Positions 15,271 through 23,607 of a stretch of DNA of 37,476 nt are shown piece after piece. The translations under genes were made by a program, and so were the position numbers. Each line of letters opens with the position of its first letter. Position 1 is the stretch's first letter. The notes under the pieces are model-generated. The model was not told the origin of the DNA. It saw only the letters and a program-made list of their open reading frames with translations, and ran no database searches. This stretch comes from Planctomycetaceae bacterium (GTDB lineage Bacteria; Planctomycetota; Planctomycetia; Pirellulales; Pirellulaceae). The stretch is taken from NCBI GenBank assembly GCA_021298315.1, contig JAJTFC010000075.1, positions 1 to 37,476 of the forward strand. The letters are read 5' to 3'.

Positions 15271-18063
15271 ACCAACCGCATCCCGCTCGGACTCAGAACC
15301 AATAAGTTCGATCGCAATCCAGGTGCCATTGGTCTTGGTTTGGTTTCTTAAAACGGAGAGTGGATGATCCAAATGGGTGATATAGCTATCGACCAGCCCG
15401 TCTCGATTGAAATCCCAAAGACCGAGGGATCGGGAAAGGTATTCCTTGTTGAAAAAATCGCCGAGGGAATCGTTGGGTTGCTCCGCAAAGCTCGCTTCGC
15501 GTTGAAGGAAGACTTGTGGTCGCATCGTGTAGGGCTGACCTTTCGAGCGGAAGTCATCGACGTGTCCGTTGACTAGGAGCAGATCCTGCCAGCCATCGCA
15601 GTCGATATCCAATGATTGAGCTCCGAAGCCAAGGGTTTTTTTCTTCGGGTCGATCAATCGGTAGCGACGCGATGCGTCGACAAAGAAATTGGACTGGCTC
15701 TGAAGGTAAAGCGCGTTGTATTCATCAATGAAATTCGTCATGAACAGATCGAGTGTTCCATTGCGATCAAAGTCCGAGCAAGCTACCCCCATGCTCGCTT
15801 GGGGTTTGCCTGAGTTATCCACCGCGCATCCTCTTCTCAATGCTTCGTCGGCTAGCACAAACCTTCCTTGGAGATTTGGGTTCTGTGCACTTAGGTAGAG
15901 ATTGTTCGCTGACATATCGTTGGCGATATAAATATCATTCCCGTGCTTGCGGTCGAGGTTGCCGACGATGACCCCTAGACCTCGACCATCCTGCATCTGC
16001 AGGTTCCATGTTTGATTCGCCAGTTTGAAACCACCTTGGCCGTCACTGATGTAGATGTAATCCTCAGAGGCTGGAAACTCGGTCGGACGGCAGACTTGCG
16101 GTATGTTCTCGCGTGAAATGCACAGATGGGTGATCACATCGATGCCTGAGGCGTAATTGATTTCGACAAGATCTGGTAAGTGGTCGCCATCGATATCGGC
16201 GATCGCACCACTGACACTCCAAACAGGTTGATTGGCGATATCGCGTCTCATGGAATCCACGGGTATGGCTTCAAAAGTTCCATCTCCTTGGTTTCTAAGA
16301 AGTCGGTTTTCTCCAAAATTAAGGACGAACATATCGGCCAAACCGTCTTGATCCCAATCGCCCACCGCAACACCTTGTCCATAAGCCCGTTGGTTTACAC
16401 AAGCTTGAGTTGCTACGTTTTCGAATCGTTTTCCTGCGATATTTCGCAGTAGCACATTGGGGTCGTTGGAGGCAGGTTCTCTAGGATCGCCTCCACCTTG
16501 CAAAACGAATAAATCCGGCCAACCGTCTAGGTCATAATCGATCACGCCTGCCCCTGCTCCATTGCTTTGGTAGGTCTGCATGCCCGGAACATTGGGATCG
16601 TCTCCGTTACGGTAGATGACATCGGCTTGCAGTTCTTTAGAGATATCGGACCACGAGAGTTTAGCTTGGACGACTCCATAGCCCCCAGGTGGCATACGGT
16701 TGGTTGGCTGGATCATCTCTTTAGACTCCAAGATCGCGTTCCAATCGATCTCAGGGTATTCCTTTGAGGGCTTATCGACTCCCGACTTGAGACTGGGCAA
16801 GACGGATTTGACCAAGCTGTTGCGTTTTGCTTCGAGTTCTCGGATGGTTGTTCCCGAGGGGTTATGTGTTCGCTGGTCTAGTTCTCGCCAAAGGATCGAT
16901 TCGAGCACTCGACCTCGGCTCTCGAGCGTATCTGCGATTTGCAATATCCATTCGGATCGCCGGTTTCCGTCTCGGCAATAGTTGAGATTTCGGTTTGCAA
17001 GTTGGGTTTCATGGAAGATAGCTTCGGCTCTCTGAGCTGCGGTATTGTCACCGAGAATCGCGAGAGTTTGAGCCAGATTGCCGGCTGCTAGGGGATTCAT
17101 CGGGTCGAGTTCGAGGCTGCGCGTAAAGCATTTTGCAGCTTCTGTATGTTTGTTTAGATGTTGGCACCAAAGCCCCATTGCTCGCCAATACTCTGGGAAA
17201 TTTTCGAGCGATTCTCGGGGGACTTGTTTGTACCAATCTCCGAGTTGATCCCATTTTTCCTGATCGATCAGGGAGAGTGCAAGCCCGATCCAGTAAGCAG
17301 GCGTGGCTTGGCCCGATTGAATGATCTCTCGAAAGATCGCTTCGGCTTGATCGGGTTTCTTTTCGTAAAGGGCCCCGAATGCGATCGATCCTTTGAGTCG
17401 CAGTTCCTTGGGGTTTTGTTCAATTTGCTTTTGAGCGATTTCGTCGCTTGCGATAGGTTTGACCGTATCGAGAGCCAAGACCATGGTGGTTAGATCGGTT
17501 GCTCCAAGGGACAGAAGTTTTTGGAGCAATACAGAGGATTCGAATCTACGTCCTTGGAGATCCAACAATGCTGCGAGCAATTTGATTGTTTCGTAGTCAT
17601 CCGCTTTACGCTGGAGTATTTTCAGTGCTCGCTGTTCTGCGGATTGGAGCATAAAGCGGCTTTGGCACCATGCCAGAGCTTGGCGATGTGCCAAGATCCC
17701 GTATTCAGGGTCAGCGATGGCGATTCGGTCGATCATCGACAAAGCCTGTTCGAGTTTGTTGCGCTGCGAGAGAACCTGAGCCGAGACATAGATCGCTCGG
17801 CTATCGTTAGGGGTAGCCAGGAGTACCTTTTGGCACTCATCCCAAGCTTCATCGAAGCGACCTGCTTCGAGCAACTTCAATGCGCGAAGAGAAGTGGCTT
17901 TCTTGGTGCCCTCTTTTTGACTCTCGTTCGCAGTCGCTGGCTTTTGGGGATTGCTGCTGGATGGTTGATTCGATTTAGGTTCGCACCCGAGTGCTAGGAC
18001 CGCAAGTATCCCGAGCGACACTTGGCAAACGATACTGAGGCTGATTGGTCGGATGGGCTTCAT
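15220..18063 (-). CDS. TPR and FG-GAP (CRTAC1/UnbV-type) lipoprotein, C-terminal domain truncated by a repeat
   Basis: The 947-residue product begins with a lipoprotein signal (GILAVLALGC, Cys27), then a Ser/Pro/Lys-rich linker, TPR-like helical repeats (about 55-345) and, from about 455, seven FG-GAP/VCBS-type calcium-binding repeats (for example DYDLDGWPDLFVL, DWDQDGLADMFVL, DFDRNGTLDLFMT, DIDCDGWQDLLLV, DFNRDGLVDSYIT). A beta-propeller of this kind is typical of secreted planctomycete CRTAC1-family proteins, which normally end in an ASPIC/UnbV domain. Here that domain begins (GTWIAIELIGSESERDAVGA) but stops after about 15 further residues that are translated from the repeat array, so roughly 60-80 residues appear to be missing. 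The start ATG overlaps the methyltransferase stop (ATGA). Confidence 0.88.
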   Translation of the reverse strand: MKPIRPISLSIVCQVSLGILAVLALGCEPKSNQPSSSNPQKPATANESQKEGTKKATSLRALKLLEAGRFDEAWDECQKVLLATPNDSRAIYVSAQVLSQRNKLEQALSMIDRIAIADPEYGILAHRQALAWCQSRFMLQSAEQRALKILQRKADDYETIKLLAALLDLQGRRFESSVLLQKLLSLGATDLTTMVLALDTVKPIASDEIAQKQIEQNPKELRLKGSIAFGALYEKKPDQAEAIFREIIQSGQATPAYWIGLALSLIDQEKWDQLGDWYKQVPRESLENFPEYWRAMGLWCQHLNKHTEAAKCFTRSLELDPMNPLAAGNLAQTLAILGDNTAAQRAEAIFHETQLANRNLNYCRDGNRRSEWILQIADTLESRGRVLESILWRELDQRTHNPSGTTIRELEAKRNSLVKSVLPSLKSGVDKPSKEYPEIDWNAILESKEMIQPTNRMPPGGYGVVQAKLSWSDISKELQADVIYRNGDDPNVPGMQTYQSNGAGAGVIDYDLDGWPDLFVLQGGGDPREPASNDPNVLLRNIAGKRFENVATQACVNQRAYGQGVAVGDWDQDGLADMFVLNFGENRLLRNQGDGTFEAIPVDSMRRDIANQPVWSVSGAIADIDGDHLPDLVEINYASGIDVITHLCISRENIPQVCRPTEFPASEDYIYISDGQGGFKLANQTWNLQMQDGRGLGVIVGNLDRKHGNDIYIANDMSANNLYLSAQNPNLQGRFVLADEALRRGCAVDNSGKPQASMGVACSDFDRNGTLDLFMTNFIDEYNALYLQSQSNFFVDASRRYRLIDPKKKTLGFGAQSLDIDCDGWQDLLLVNGHVDDFRSKGQPYTMRPQVFLQREASFAEQPNDSLGDFFNKEYLSRSLGLWDFNRDGLVDSYITHLDHPLSVLRNQTKTNGTWIAIELIGSESERDAVGATIVLNRPPAELARRV

Positions 18064-18764
18064 GATGCGTCAGGATTCAATCGGCATTGAAAGATTCGGA
18101 TTTCGCGTTGGCCATCCTCAAGATCGATCAGGTGAGAGTCACATCGCCAACCTGCTTTTCGAATCCAGTTCTCGAAACGATCGCCGGTGTGCCGTTGCGG
18201 TTCGCTCAGCAAGACCACTCCATTTTGCTCGATGACCTGGCGCATGCAAGGTTCCAGGATAGGATAAAGCGATGGGTTATAGACGATATCTGAGCCGATC
18301 ACGATCGGAAAGCGTTGCTCGAATCCTTGTGTGTTAGACCAATCGAGTTTGCGCACTTGGACATGATCGGTAAGGAATCTTGCATTGTATCGGCACATGA
18401 TCAGTGCCATGCTCGATGCATCGGTGATGCAAACCTGGGCGCCACGAAGTGCTGCGGAGATGCCTGCCCTGCCCGAGCCTCCTCCGAGTTCAAGGATTCG
18501 TGTTTGTGGATTTATGGTTAGGGTTCCAAGGTACCTATCAAGACCCTGTGCCGCTCGCCAGTTTGCTGCCCAGAATGGATCCAGTACTGCCGATTCGGGT
18601 TGATCGTTGCTGAGTGTTTGTTCGAGCAATCGATCCGGGTCGACCACGCGAGCCCAAGGGTAGTCCTGTCCTGCGATCTGAGTGTGGCCATGCACGATTT
18701 GGACCCTGCGTTCGAGGCGCTTGAGTAATTTCAGCGCGTTTCTTGGGTCGGCTAGCGTGTGCAT
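18060..18764 (-). CDS. Class I SAM-dependent methyltransferase (METTL21/lysine-methyltransferase-like)
   Basis: The 234-residue product carries a SAM-binding motif I ILELGGGSGRAG (90-101), an acidic Asp115 after the second strand, DW at 141-142 and the SDIVYNPSLY motif (158-167), which is close to the D-x-x-Y motif of the METTL21/FAM86 protein-lysine methyltransferase group. The upstream part (LDPFWAANWRAA, 61-72) matches the 'W-x-A-xx-L' region of that group. The substrate is unknown; proteins are likelier than nucleic acids, but this is inference. The ATG begins one base after the response regulator's stop, and its own stop overlaps the next gene by four bases, so all are probably one transcript. 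Confidence 0.8.
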   Translation of the reverse strand: MHTLADPRNALKLLKRLERRVQIVHGHTQIAGQDYPWARVVDPDRLLEQTLSNDQPESAVLDPFWAANWRAAQGLDRYLGTLTINPQTRILELGGGSGRAGISAALRGAQVCITDASSMALIMCRYNARFLTDHVQVRKLDWSNTQGFEQRFPIVIGSDIVYNPSLYPILEPCMRQVIEQNGVVLLSEPQRHTGDRFENWIRKAGWRCDSHLIDLEDGQREIRIFQCRLNPDAS

Positions 18765-18765
18765 T

Positions 18766-19200
18766 CTATGATCGTTCTTCCATCTCCCGGATATAGGCTC
18801 TCAAGCGTTCGAGTTCGTCTTCGGTTCCCTTGAGTTTGAGCATGTTCTTGACACGCTTTTGAAATTCCAGCGAGTTGACCGGTTTGGATAGAAAATCGTC
18901 CGTGCCGGCTTCCACTGCACGTTCGACATCTCCGAGTTCGCTCAATGCCGTGACCATCAATACCATGATGCGCGATGTGATCGGATCGCTCTTGACGATT
19001 CGGCATACCTCAAATCCGTTCTTCTTGGGCATCATTACATCGAGCAAGATCAAATCGGGTTTGAAGCTCTTGACCTTATCGAGCGTGTCTTGGCCATCGA
19101 CGGCCATTTCAGTATCGCAATCGACATTTGCCAAAAGAGCTTCGAGAAGCTCGCGGTTGGCGGAGTTGTCGTCGGCGATAAGGATGCGGGGAGTTGGCAT
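18766..19200 (-). CDS. Single-domain response regulator (CheY-like) with short coiled-coil tail
   Basis: The 144-residue product is a receiver domain with all key residues: Asp10 and Asp11 (IADD), phosphoacceptor Asp54 (LLDVMMP), Thr84 (MVTA) and Lys106 (LSKP). About 25 residues after the receiver (KGTEDELERLRAYIREMEERS) form a charged helix, not a DNA-binding domain, so it likely works through protein contacts. ATG 19200 was preferred; the frame is open to 19266, but that would overlap glyA and the extra residues are Pro-rich and not conserved. No histidine kinase is nearby. Its placement between glyA and a methyltransferase gene is unusual. Confidence 0.9.
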   Translation of the reverse strand: MPTPRILIADDNSANRELLEALLANVDCDTEMAVDGQDTLDKVKSFKPDLILLDVMMPKKNGFEVCRIVKSDPITSRIMVLMVTALSELGDVERAVEAGTDDFLSKPVNSLEFQKRVKNMLKLKGTEDELERLRAYIREMEERS

Positions 19201-19228
19201 AATATTCGTTGGTTGTGGCTTAAGTGAT

Positions 19229-20506
19229 CTAGGAGCAGCAGGAGTTTGGTTCGGCACCCGTGGCACAACGCTCCGCAGGAACTGGAAAGGAACTCGCTAA
19301 GGCTTGGACATCCGCATGAATACGAGCCAATGCGTCCTGGTTATCATGGGACTTTAAAGCAGCGGAAATCCAGTGTCCGATTTGCTTGAACTCGTCGTTA
19401 CCCATGCCTCGCGTGGTGAGTGCTGGGCTACCGATTCGAATTCCACTTGGATCCATCGGCTTACGAGTGTCGAAGGGGATCATGTTCATGTTGACCGTAA
19501 TGCCGCAGCGATCGAGCGTCTTCTCGGCGATCTTGCCACCAATTCCGGCCACAGTCACGTCGACAAGGACAAGGTGGTTGTCGGTTCCACCGCTGATTAA
19601 TCTCAAGCCATGCGATAGCAGCACATCAGCCAGGGCTTGGCTATTGGCAACGACACGTCGACCATATTCTTTAAACGATGGGTCTAGAGCCTCTCCGAAG
19701 CAAACAGCCTTGCCAGCGACCACATGCATCAGCGGCCCACCTTGGGTTCCCGGAAAGACAGCGCTGTTGATCGCCTTGGCGTATTCGGCTTTGCATAAGA
19801 TCAGACCGCTGCGTGGTCCTCGAAGCGTCTTGTGGGTTGTGGTGGTTACAAAGTCGGCGCAAGGGACTGGAGAATTGTGGATGCCCGCTGCGACCAAACC
19901 GGCATAGTGAGCCATGTCGACCATGAGTTTGGCACCGACATCTTTTGCGATCTCAGCAAATCGCGCATGAGGGATCTCGCGAGGATAAGCGCTCGCGCCA
20001 GCGATGATCAACTTGGGTTTGTGCTCCTTGGCAAGCGAAGCGACTTGATCGAAGTCGATTCGATGGTGTTGTGGATCGACACCGTAGGAAAAGAACTTGT
20101 AGAGTTTACCGCTGATATTCAACGACATACCATGAGTAAGGTGTCCACCTTGGGCCAGATCCAGTCCCAATACGACATCGCCCGGTTGAAGTTGGGAAAG
20201 ATAAACCGCAGTGTTGGCCTGCGAGCCCGAGTGGGGTTGGACGTTGGCGTGCTCAGCGCCGAAAAGTTGCTTGGCTCTTTCGATCGCGATGGTTTCGACC
20301 ACGTCGACATGTTCGCAACCGCCGTAATACCTCTTCCCTGGGTAGCCTTCGGCGTACTTGTTCGTAAGAACACTGCCGACTGCCTGCATCACGGGAAAAC
20401 TTGTGTAGTTTTCGCTAGCGATCATTTCGAGGCCTTCTTTTTGCCGCGTGGCCTCGGCTTGAATCGCTTGCCAAATCGTTGGATCTTGGGTTCGTAGGTC
20501 GTTCAT
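19229..20506 (-). CDS. glyA: Serine hydroxymethyltransferase
   Basis: The 425-residue product converts serine and tetrahydrofolate to glycine and methylene-tetrahydrofolate in the cytoplasm, feeding one-carbon metabolism. The PLP-binding lysine is Lys226 in [23 protein letters not shown] (94-102), [14 protein letters not shown] (197-210) and [11 protein letters not shown] are also conserved, and the length is normal. The C-terminus ends in the odd Cys-rich tail [11 protein letters not shown], which adds little to the fold. It is the first gene of a tightly spaced minus-strand cluster with the response regulator 28 bases downstream. Confidence 0.97.
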   Translation of the reverse strand: MNDLRTQDPTIWQAIQAEATRQKEGLEMIASENYTSFPVMQAVGSVLTNKYAEGYPGKRYYGGCEHVDVVETIAIERAKQLFGAEHANVQPHSGSQANTAVYLSQLQPGDVVLGLDLAQGGHLTHGMSLNISGKLYKFFSYGVDPQHHRIDFDQVASLAKEHKPKLIIAGASAYPREIPHARFAEIAKDVGAKLMVDMAHYAGLVAAGIHNSPVPCADFVTTTTHKTLRGPRSGLILCKAEYAKAINSAVFPGTQGGPLMHVVAGKAVCFGEALDPSFKEYGRRVVANSQALADVLLSHGLRLISGGTDNHLVLVDVTVAGIGGKIAEKTLDRCGITVNMNMIPFDTRKPMDPSGIRIGSPALTTRGMGNDEFKQIGHWISAALKSHDNQDALARIHADVQALASSFPVPAERCATGAEPNSCCS

Positions 20507-20809
20507 AGGCGGCTCTTGGGATTAGTTTTGTTTATACGGAGCTGAGGTGTGTTTGGTTTATAGCCCGGGTGTAGGGTCTATTGTTCACCATTCGATTTGG
20601 GCCGTCAACAAGAGGCCCCGGGCCGGTCGGATTATGCTGAGAGGATGCGTTAGGAGGAAGGGGCAAATAAAGGTGGGATTGCAAGGCCGGAGCGTCGATA
20701 CCCTCAGTTGCACGGAAGTTTTTTAAAGCAGCGCGCCGGGGATGGATCGGTGGATCTGTCAGAGTTTCAAGGCGTGGGAGAGTACTCGATTTGATGTGGA
20801 TTTACGAGA
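20507..20809. other. Divergent intergenic region between glyA and the small Flp-like gene
   Basis: These 303 bases hold no gene that I can support. They should contain the glyA promoter on the minus strand and the promoter of the small plus-strand gene. A GC-rich block (GGCCCCGGGCCGG-like, near 20613-20630) and a purine-rich block TAGGAGGAAGGGGC (20651-20664) are visible. I could not recognise a riboswitch or an operator. Confidence 0.4.
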
Positions 20810-20974
20810 ATGTTGGAAAGAATATTCAAAAGCGAAACGGGACCAGGTCCCATTGAGTATGTGGTTTTGTTGATGGTTATGACCGTGGCTGGCTTGGCCG
20901 TGGTTCGCACAGCTCCCAAGAGTGCTGGGGTTCCAATGACCCAGAAACCAGTGGTTTCTGAACCCAACGGCTAG
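20810..20974 (+). CDS. Small Flp-type prepilin-like protein (54 residues)
   Basis: A short frame from ATG 20810 to TAG 20972-20974 encodes MLERIFKSETGPGPIEYVVL followed by LMVMTVAGLAVV and a hydrophilic tail ending in EPNG. The charged N-terminus, the G-P-G-P-I-E-Y stretch (Gly11 followed by Glu16 and Tyr17 with four residues between) and the directly following hydrophobic helix reproduce the Flp prepilin pattern, in which cleavage after Gly leaves Glu5-Tyr6 in the mature protein; the size also fits. Flp subunits form Tad pili used for attachment. No tad genes are within the window, so a solitary or housekeeping copy is possible. The motif is somewhat degenerate (two Pro), so a short membrane peptide of another kind remains possible. 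It is convergent with the sulfatase gene. Confidence 0.6.
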   Translation: MLERIFKSETGPGPIEYVVLLMVMTVAGLAVVRTAPKSAGVPMTQKPVVSEPNG

Positions 20975-21030
20975 CTTCGAATCGTAGGTTCTTTGTGGAC
21001 CTTTCGATTCGGTTGCTCGGGCAAGATAAA

Positions 21031-22665
21031 TCAATCCTCAGCGGTTGCTTGGAGGCGAAACTGCTCGGTAAGCTCGTTCCAAGTTTTTGCCAAACGCTCG
21101 AGTTCCTGCGGGCGTTGAGTGGCTAGGTTCTCTGTTTCTGCCCGATCCTGTGCAAGATCGTAAAGTTCCCAGGGCGAGTCTTTTCCCGAAGCGACAATCT
21201 TTAAATTGCCATCGCGCAAGGCACGGTTCGCTTCGTGTTGCCACCAGAGGACTCGCGATTCGGTCCTAGATGCTCTGTTGGCTTGTTCTTGAAATTCCCG
21301 GGCAAAACTCAGACCAGGAAATTTCGGGTCGGGCGACTCGAACTCGGTCCCAGCGTGCTTGCTTGCAAGTGCAAGGATGGTCGGTGCAATATCAATCACA
21401 TGGTAGGGGGTAGACACAGGGTTTGGATCCGGTTGGATTCCGGCGGGCCAATGGGCGATCATCGGTGTGGCGATCCCGCCTTCGTGCACCCAAGTCTTAT
21501 GCCTTCGGAAGGGAGTGTTTGAGACCGATGACCAACCTGGACCTAAACACAAATAGGATTCCGCAGAACCTGCTGCTGCATTGGGGTTGTGCCCATCTCC
21601 GCGTACCATAATCTCGGCACTAGCGCCATTGTCCGACAAAAATAGAACAAGAGTGTTTTCCCAACGTGCAGAGTCTTGTTTTATAAAGTCGAAAATTCGC
21701 CCAATCTGACTATCCATGGCTTCGATCATCGCTGCATGGACGGCCATCTTATCTGCTTGAAATGCTTTCTGCTGGGGACTGAGTTGTTCCCATGGGAGAG
21801 GTCGATTGAGTTCACCGGTCCCGAGTTTTTGCAACGCTTCAGGGAAATGGTAAGGAGGTCCGATGTCGGTTTCGATATCGCTTGGCCGTTGTAAATCACG
21901 AGCAAGGCCCAGTTGCTTGAGCTTGTTCCATCGTTGTTGACGAATTTGATCCCATCCTTGTTGATAAATGGGTCTGTATTTGTCGACGATTTCTTGAGGT
22001 GCATGGAGAGGGAAATGGGGTGCGGTAAAAGCAACAAAGGAGAAGAAAGGATTTCCTTGATGGTTCTCCTGATGGTATCTCAATTGGTCGATCGCGCGAG
22101 AGGCGATTTCGTTGCTCGAATAGTATCCATCGCTTGAAGTGGCCGGTGGTAAGGGCTTGTCATCGATGGTGTGGTTCTTTGGGTGAAAGTGTCGGTCGTG
22201 ATCCTGTAGGCTATAGGATTTTTCAAAGCCATTTTGGGTGGGCAAACCATCGACATGCCATTTACCCGAATGGTAGCTATGGTAGCCAAGGTTCGAGATG
22301 CGCTCAGGAAGGAGTTTTGCCCATTTAGGACGAGTGCCTTGGCCGCCGCTTTTGACTCCAGGCACCGTATCGCGTCGAATCTGTTGGGCATAATAGCCAG
22401 TCAGCAACGCACCACGTGTTGGCCAGCACCGAGCGGTGTTGTAGAACTGGGCAAAGCGTCTGCCTGAGTTGGCGATCGCATCGAGTTGCGGTGTGTTGAT
22501 TTCACTGCCATAGCAACCCAAGTCGGAGTAGCCCAGATCGTCGCATAAGATGATCAAAAAATTTGGCGGTTCGGGGGCTTTGGGCTCGCCTGCCTGCAGA
22601 AAACTTGGCATTGCCAAAACGATCCAAAGCATCAAGCCACTAATAAAGTGATGTTTGCCGTACAT
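21031..22665 (-). CDS. Secreted formylglycine-dependent sulfatase
   Basis: The 544-residue product has a signal peptide (LMLWIVLAMPSFLQAG, cleavage after about residue 26) and the sulfatase catalytic signature Cys80-W-P-T-R followed by GALLTG; Cys80 would be converted to formylglycine by a sulfatase-modifying enzyme encoded elsewhere. Metal-ligand Asp42 and Asp43 lie in ILCDDLGYSDLG, and the conserved LFLSDNGAS supplies the other Asp-Asn pair; GKWHVDG carries the Lys/His motif. It should remove sulfate from a carbohydrate or other ester outside the cytoplasm, but the substrate cannot be read. It starts 12 bases after the methyltransferase gene, as the last gene of the minus-strand cluster with nagB and the GH63-like hydrolase. 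Confidence 0.95.
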   Translation of the reverse strand: MYGKHHFISGLMLWIVLAMPSFLQAGEPKAPEPPNFLIILCDDLGYSDLGCYGSEINTPQLDAIANSGRRFAQFYNTARCWPTRGALLTGYYAQQIRRDTVPGVKSGGQGTRPKWAKLLPERISNLGYHSYHSGKWHVDGLPTQNGFEKSYSLQDHDRHFHPKNHTIDDKPLPPATSSDGYYSSNEIASRAIDQLRYHQENHQGNPFFSFVAFTAPHFPLHAPQEIVDKYRPIYQQGWDQIRQQRWNKLKQLGLARDLQRPSDIETDIGPPYHFPEALQKLGTGELNRPLPWEQLSPQQKAFQADKMAVHAAMIEAMDSQIGRIFDFIKQDSARWENTLVLFLSDNGASAEIMVRGDGHNPNAAAGSAESYLCLGPGWSSVSNTPFRRHKTWVHEGGIATPMIAHWPAGIQPDPNPVSTPYHVIDIAPTILALASKHAGTEFESPDPKFPGLSFAREFQEQANRASRTESRVLWWQHEANRALRDGNLKIVASGKDSPWELYDLAQDRAETENLATQRPQELERLAKTWNELTEQFRLQATAED

Positions 22666-22677
22666 TGCAAATTGGGT

Positions 22678-23607
22678 TCAGTCATTCGTTAAGGTAAAAA
22701 GCATCAGTTCCCGCACAGATGGCAATGATAGCGAGTTGCCGAGCAAATGCCACAAACGCCGATCGGGCAGATGGTCTGGTAGAACGAATCGACTCGGGAA
22801 TCCTAAAAGGTTCGCGACCTCTCGAGGGGAAAACAGCCGGTAGCCTTCGTCCTGCCACAGATACGATCCTGAGCGATTGAGGGCTTTGCCATAAGAAGAG
22901 CCAAAGCAAGCGGTAGTAGCGTTTGCATCCCCGGGGTTTACTCTATCGATCGATTGGTGGTATCGCTCCGTGGTCTGATGATCGAGCCAGAGTTCCGGGT
23001 TCCGCTGACGAGTGATGGTCGGATCGAGGAACTCCAGGAGGCTTCGGGGCAGGGTAGGGGAGGATGTTGGATACGAACCCTCGGACCAACTTTTTAGGAT
23101 GTGCTGGTAGAGTTTTTCCGAGATAGGATTTTTCCAAGCGAGCAAATAGACTCGCCGGCGACGGTTTGGCCAGCCGATTTGTGTGGGGCATCTTTTGCAG
23201 ATTTGAGTACCGTAGCCCGATTGCTCAAGGATTCGCAATGTTTGATTGCAAGTCTCGGACAGTTCGAAACCTGGTACATTTTCGATCACCAGAAATTGCG
23301 GTCTGAGCTGTGAAGCCAATTGGATCAGATTTCCAAGTGCCTCAGTGCGCAAGTCGGCGTTATCTTTGCGTTTCCCTTTTTGTGTAAAAGGAGTGCAAGG
23401 AGGACTCAACCACCACAGGTCGGCTTGATAGTCCGCCAGTTGATTTGCTCGGATCGTAGCAAGTTCGCAGCAGATATAGTTTCCTGCGAAATTACTTGTA
23501 TAAACGCATTTTGCGTCCCGATCGATATCCATGGCCGCTTGGACATCAAGCCAAGGGCAGGCAGCCTTTAGGCCGCCGATGCCCGCAAAGAATTCAAGCG
23601 TCCGCAC
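22678..23607 (-). CDS. Dnmt2-like cytosine-5 methyltransferase
   Basis: From GTG 23607 the product has 309 residues and carries all core motifs of C5-cytosine methyltransferases: motif I FFAGIGG (6-12), motif IV SPPCTPFT with the catalytic Cys71, motif VI ENV (109-111), motif VIII RRRRVYLLA and the C-terminal ANLLGFPSRF and LLGNSLSLPSV. The flavour is that of Dnmt2: SPPC rather than GFPC, DLRT after PFTQKG, the short target-recognition region, and ACFGSSYGKALNRSGSYL in the place of the Dnmt2 CFT-x-x-YG segment (here CFG). Dnmt2 enzymes methylate tRNA; DNA is the alternative substrate. The frame is open to ATG 23697 and TTG 23721, but those overlap the glycosidase by about 100 bases and add non-conserved residues. 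No restriction endonuclease is adjacent. It lies in a sugar-metabolism operon. Confidence 0.85.
   Translation of the reverse strand: MRTLEFFAGIGGLKAACPWLDVQAAMDIDRDAKCVYTSNFAGNYICCELATIRANQLADYQADLWWLSPPCTPFTQKGKRKDNADLRTEALGNLIQLASQLRPQFLVIENVPGFELSETCNQTLRILEQSGYGTQICKRCPTQIGWPNRRRRVYLLAWKNPISEKLYQHILKSWSEGSYPTSSPTLPRSLLEFLDPTITRQRNPELWLDHQTTERYHQSIDRVNPGDANATTACFGSSYGKALNRSGSYLWQDEGYRLFSPREVANLLGFPSRFVLPDHLPDRRLWHLLGNSLSLPSVRELMLFTLTND

Noticed and set aside
13524..20608. Shared 15-mer GATTTGGGCCGTCAA at 13524-13538 and 20594-20608, both intergenic
   Set aside because: One such match is expected by chance in a window of this size; the flanks do not resemble each other.
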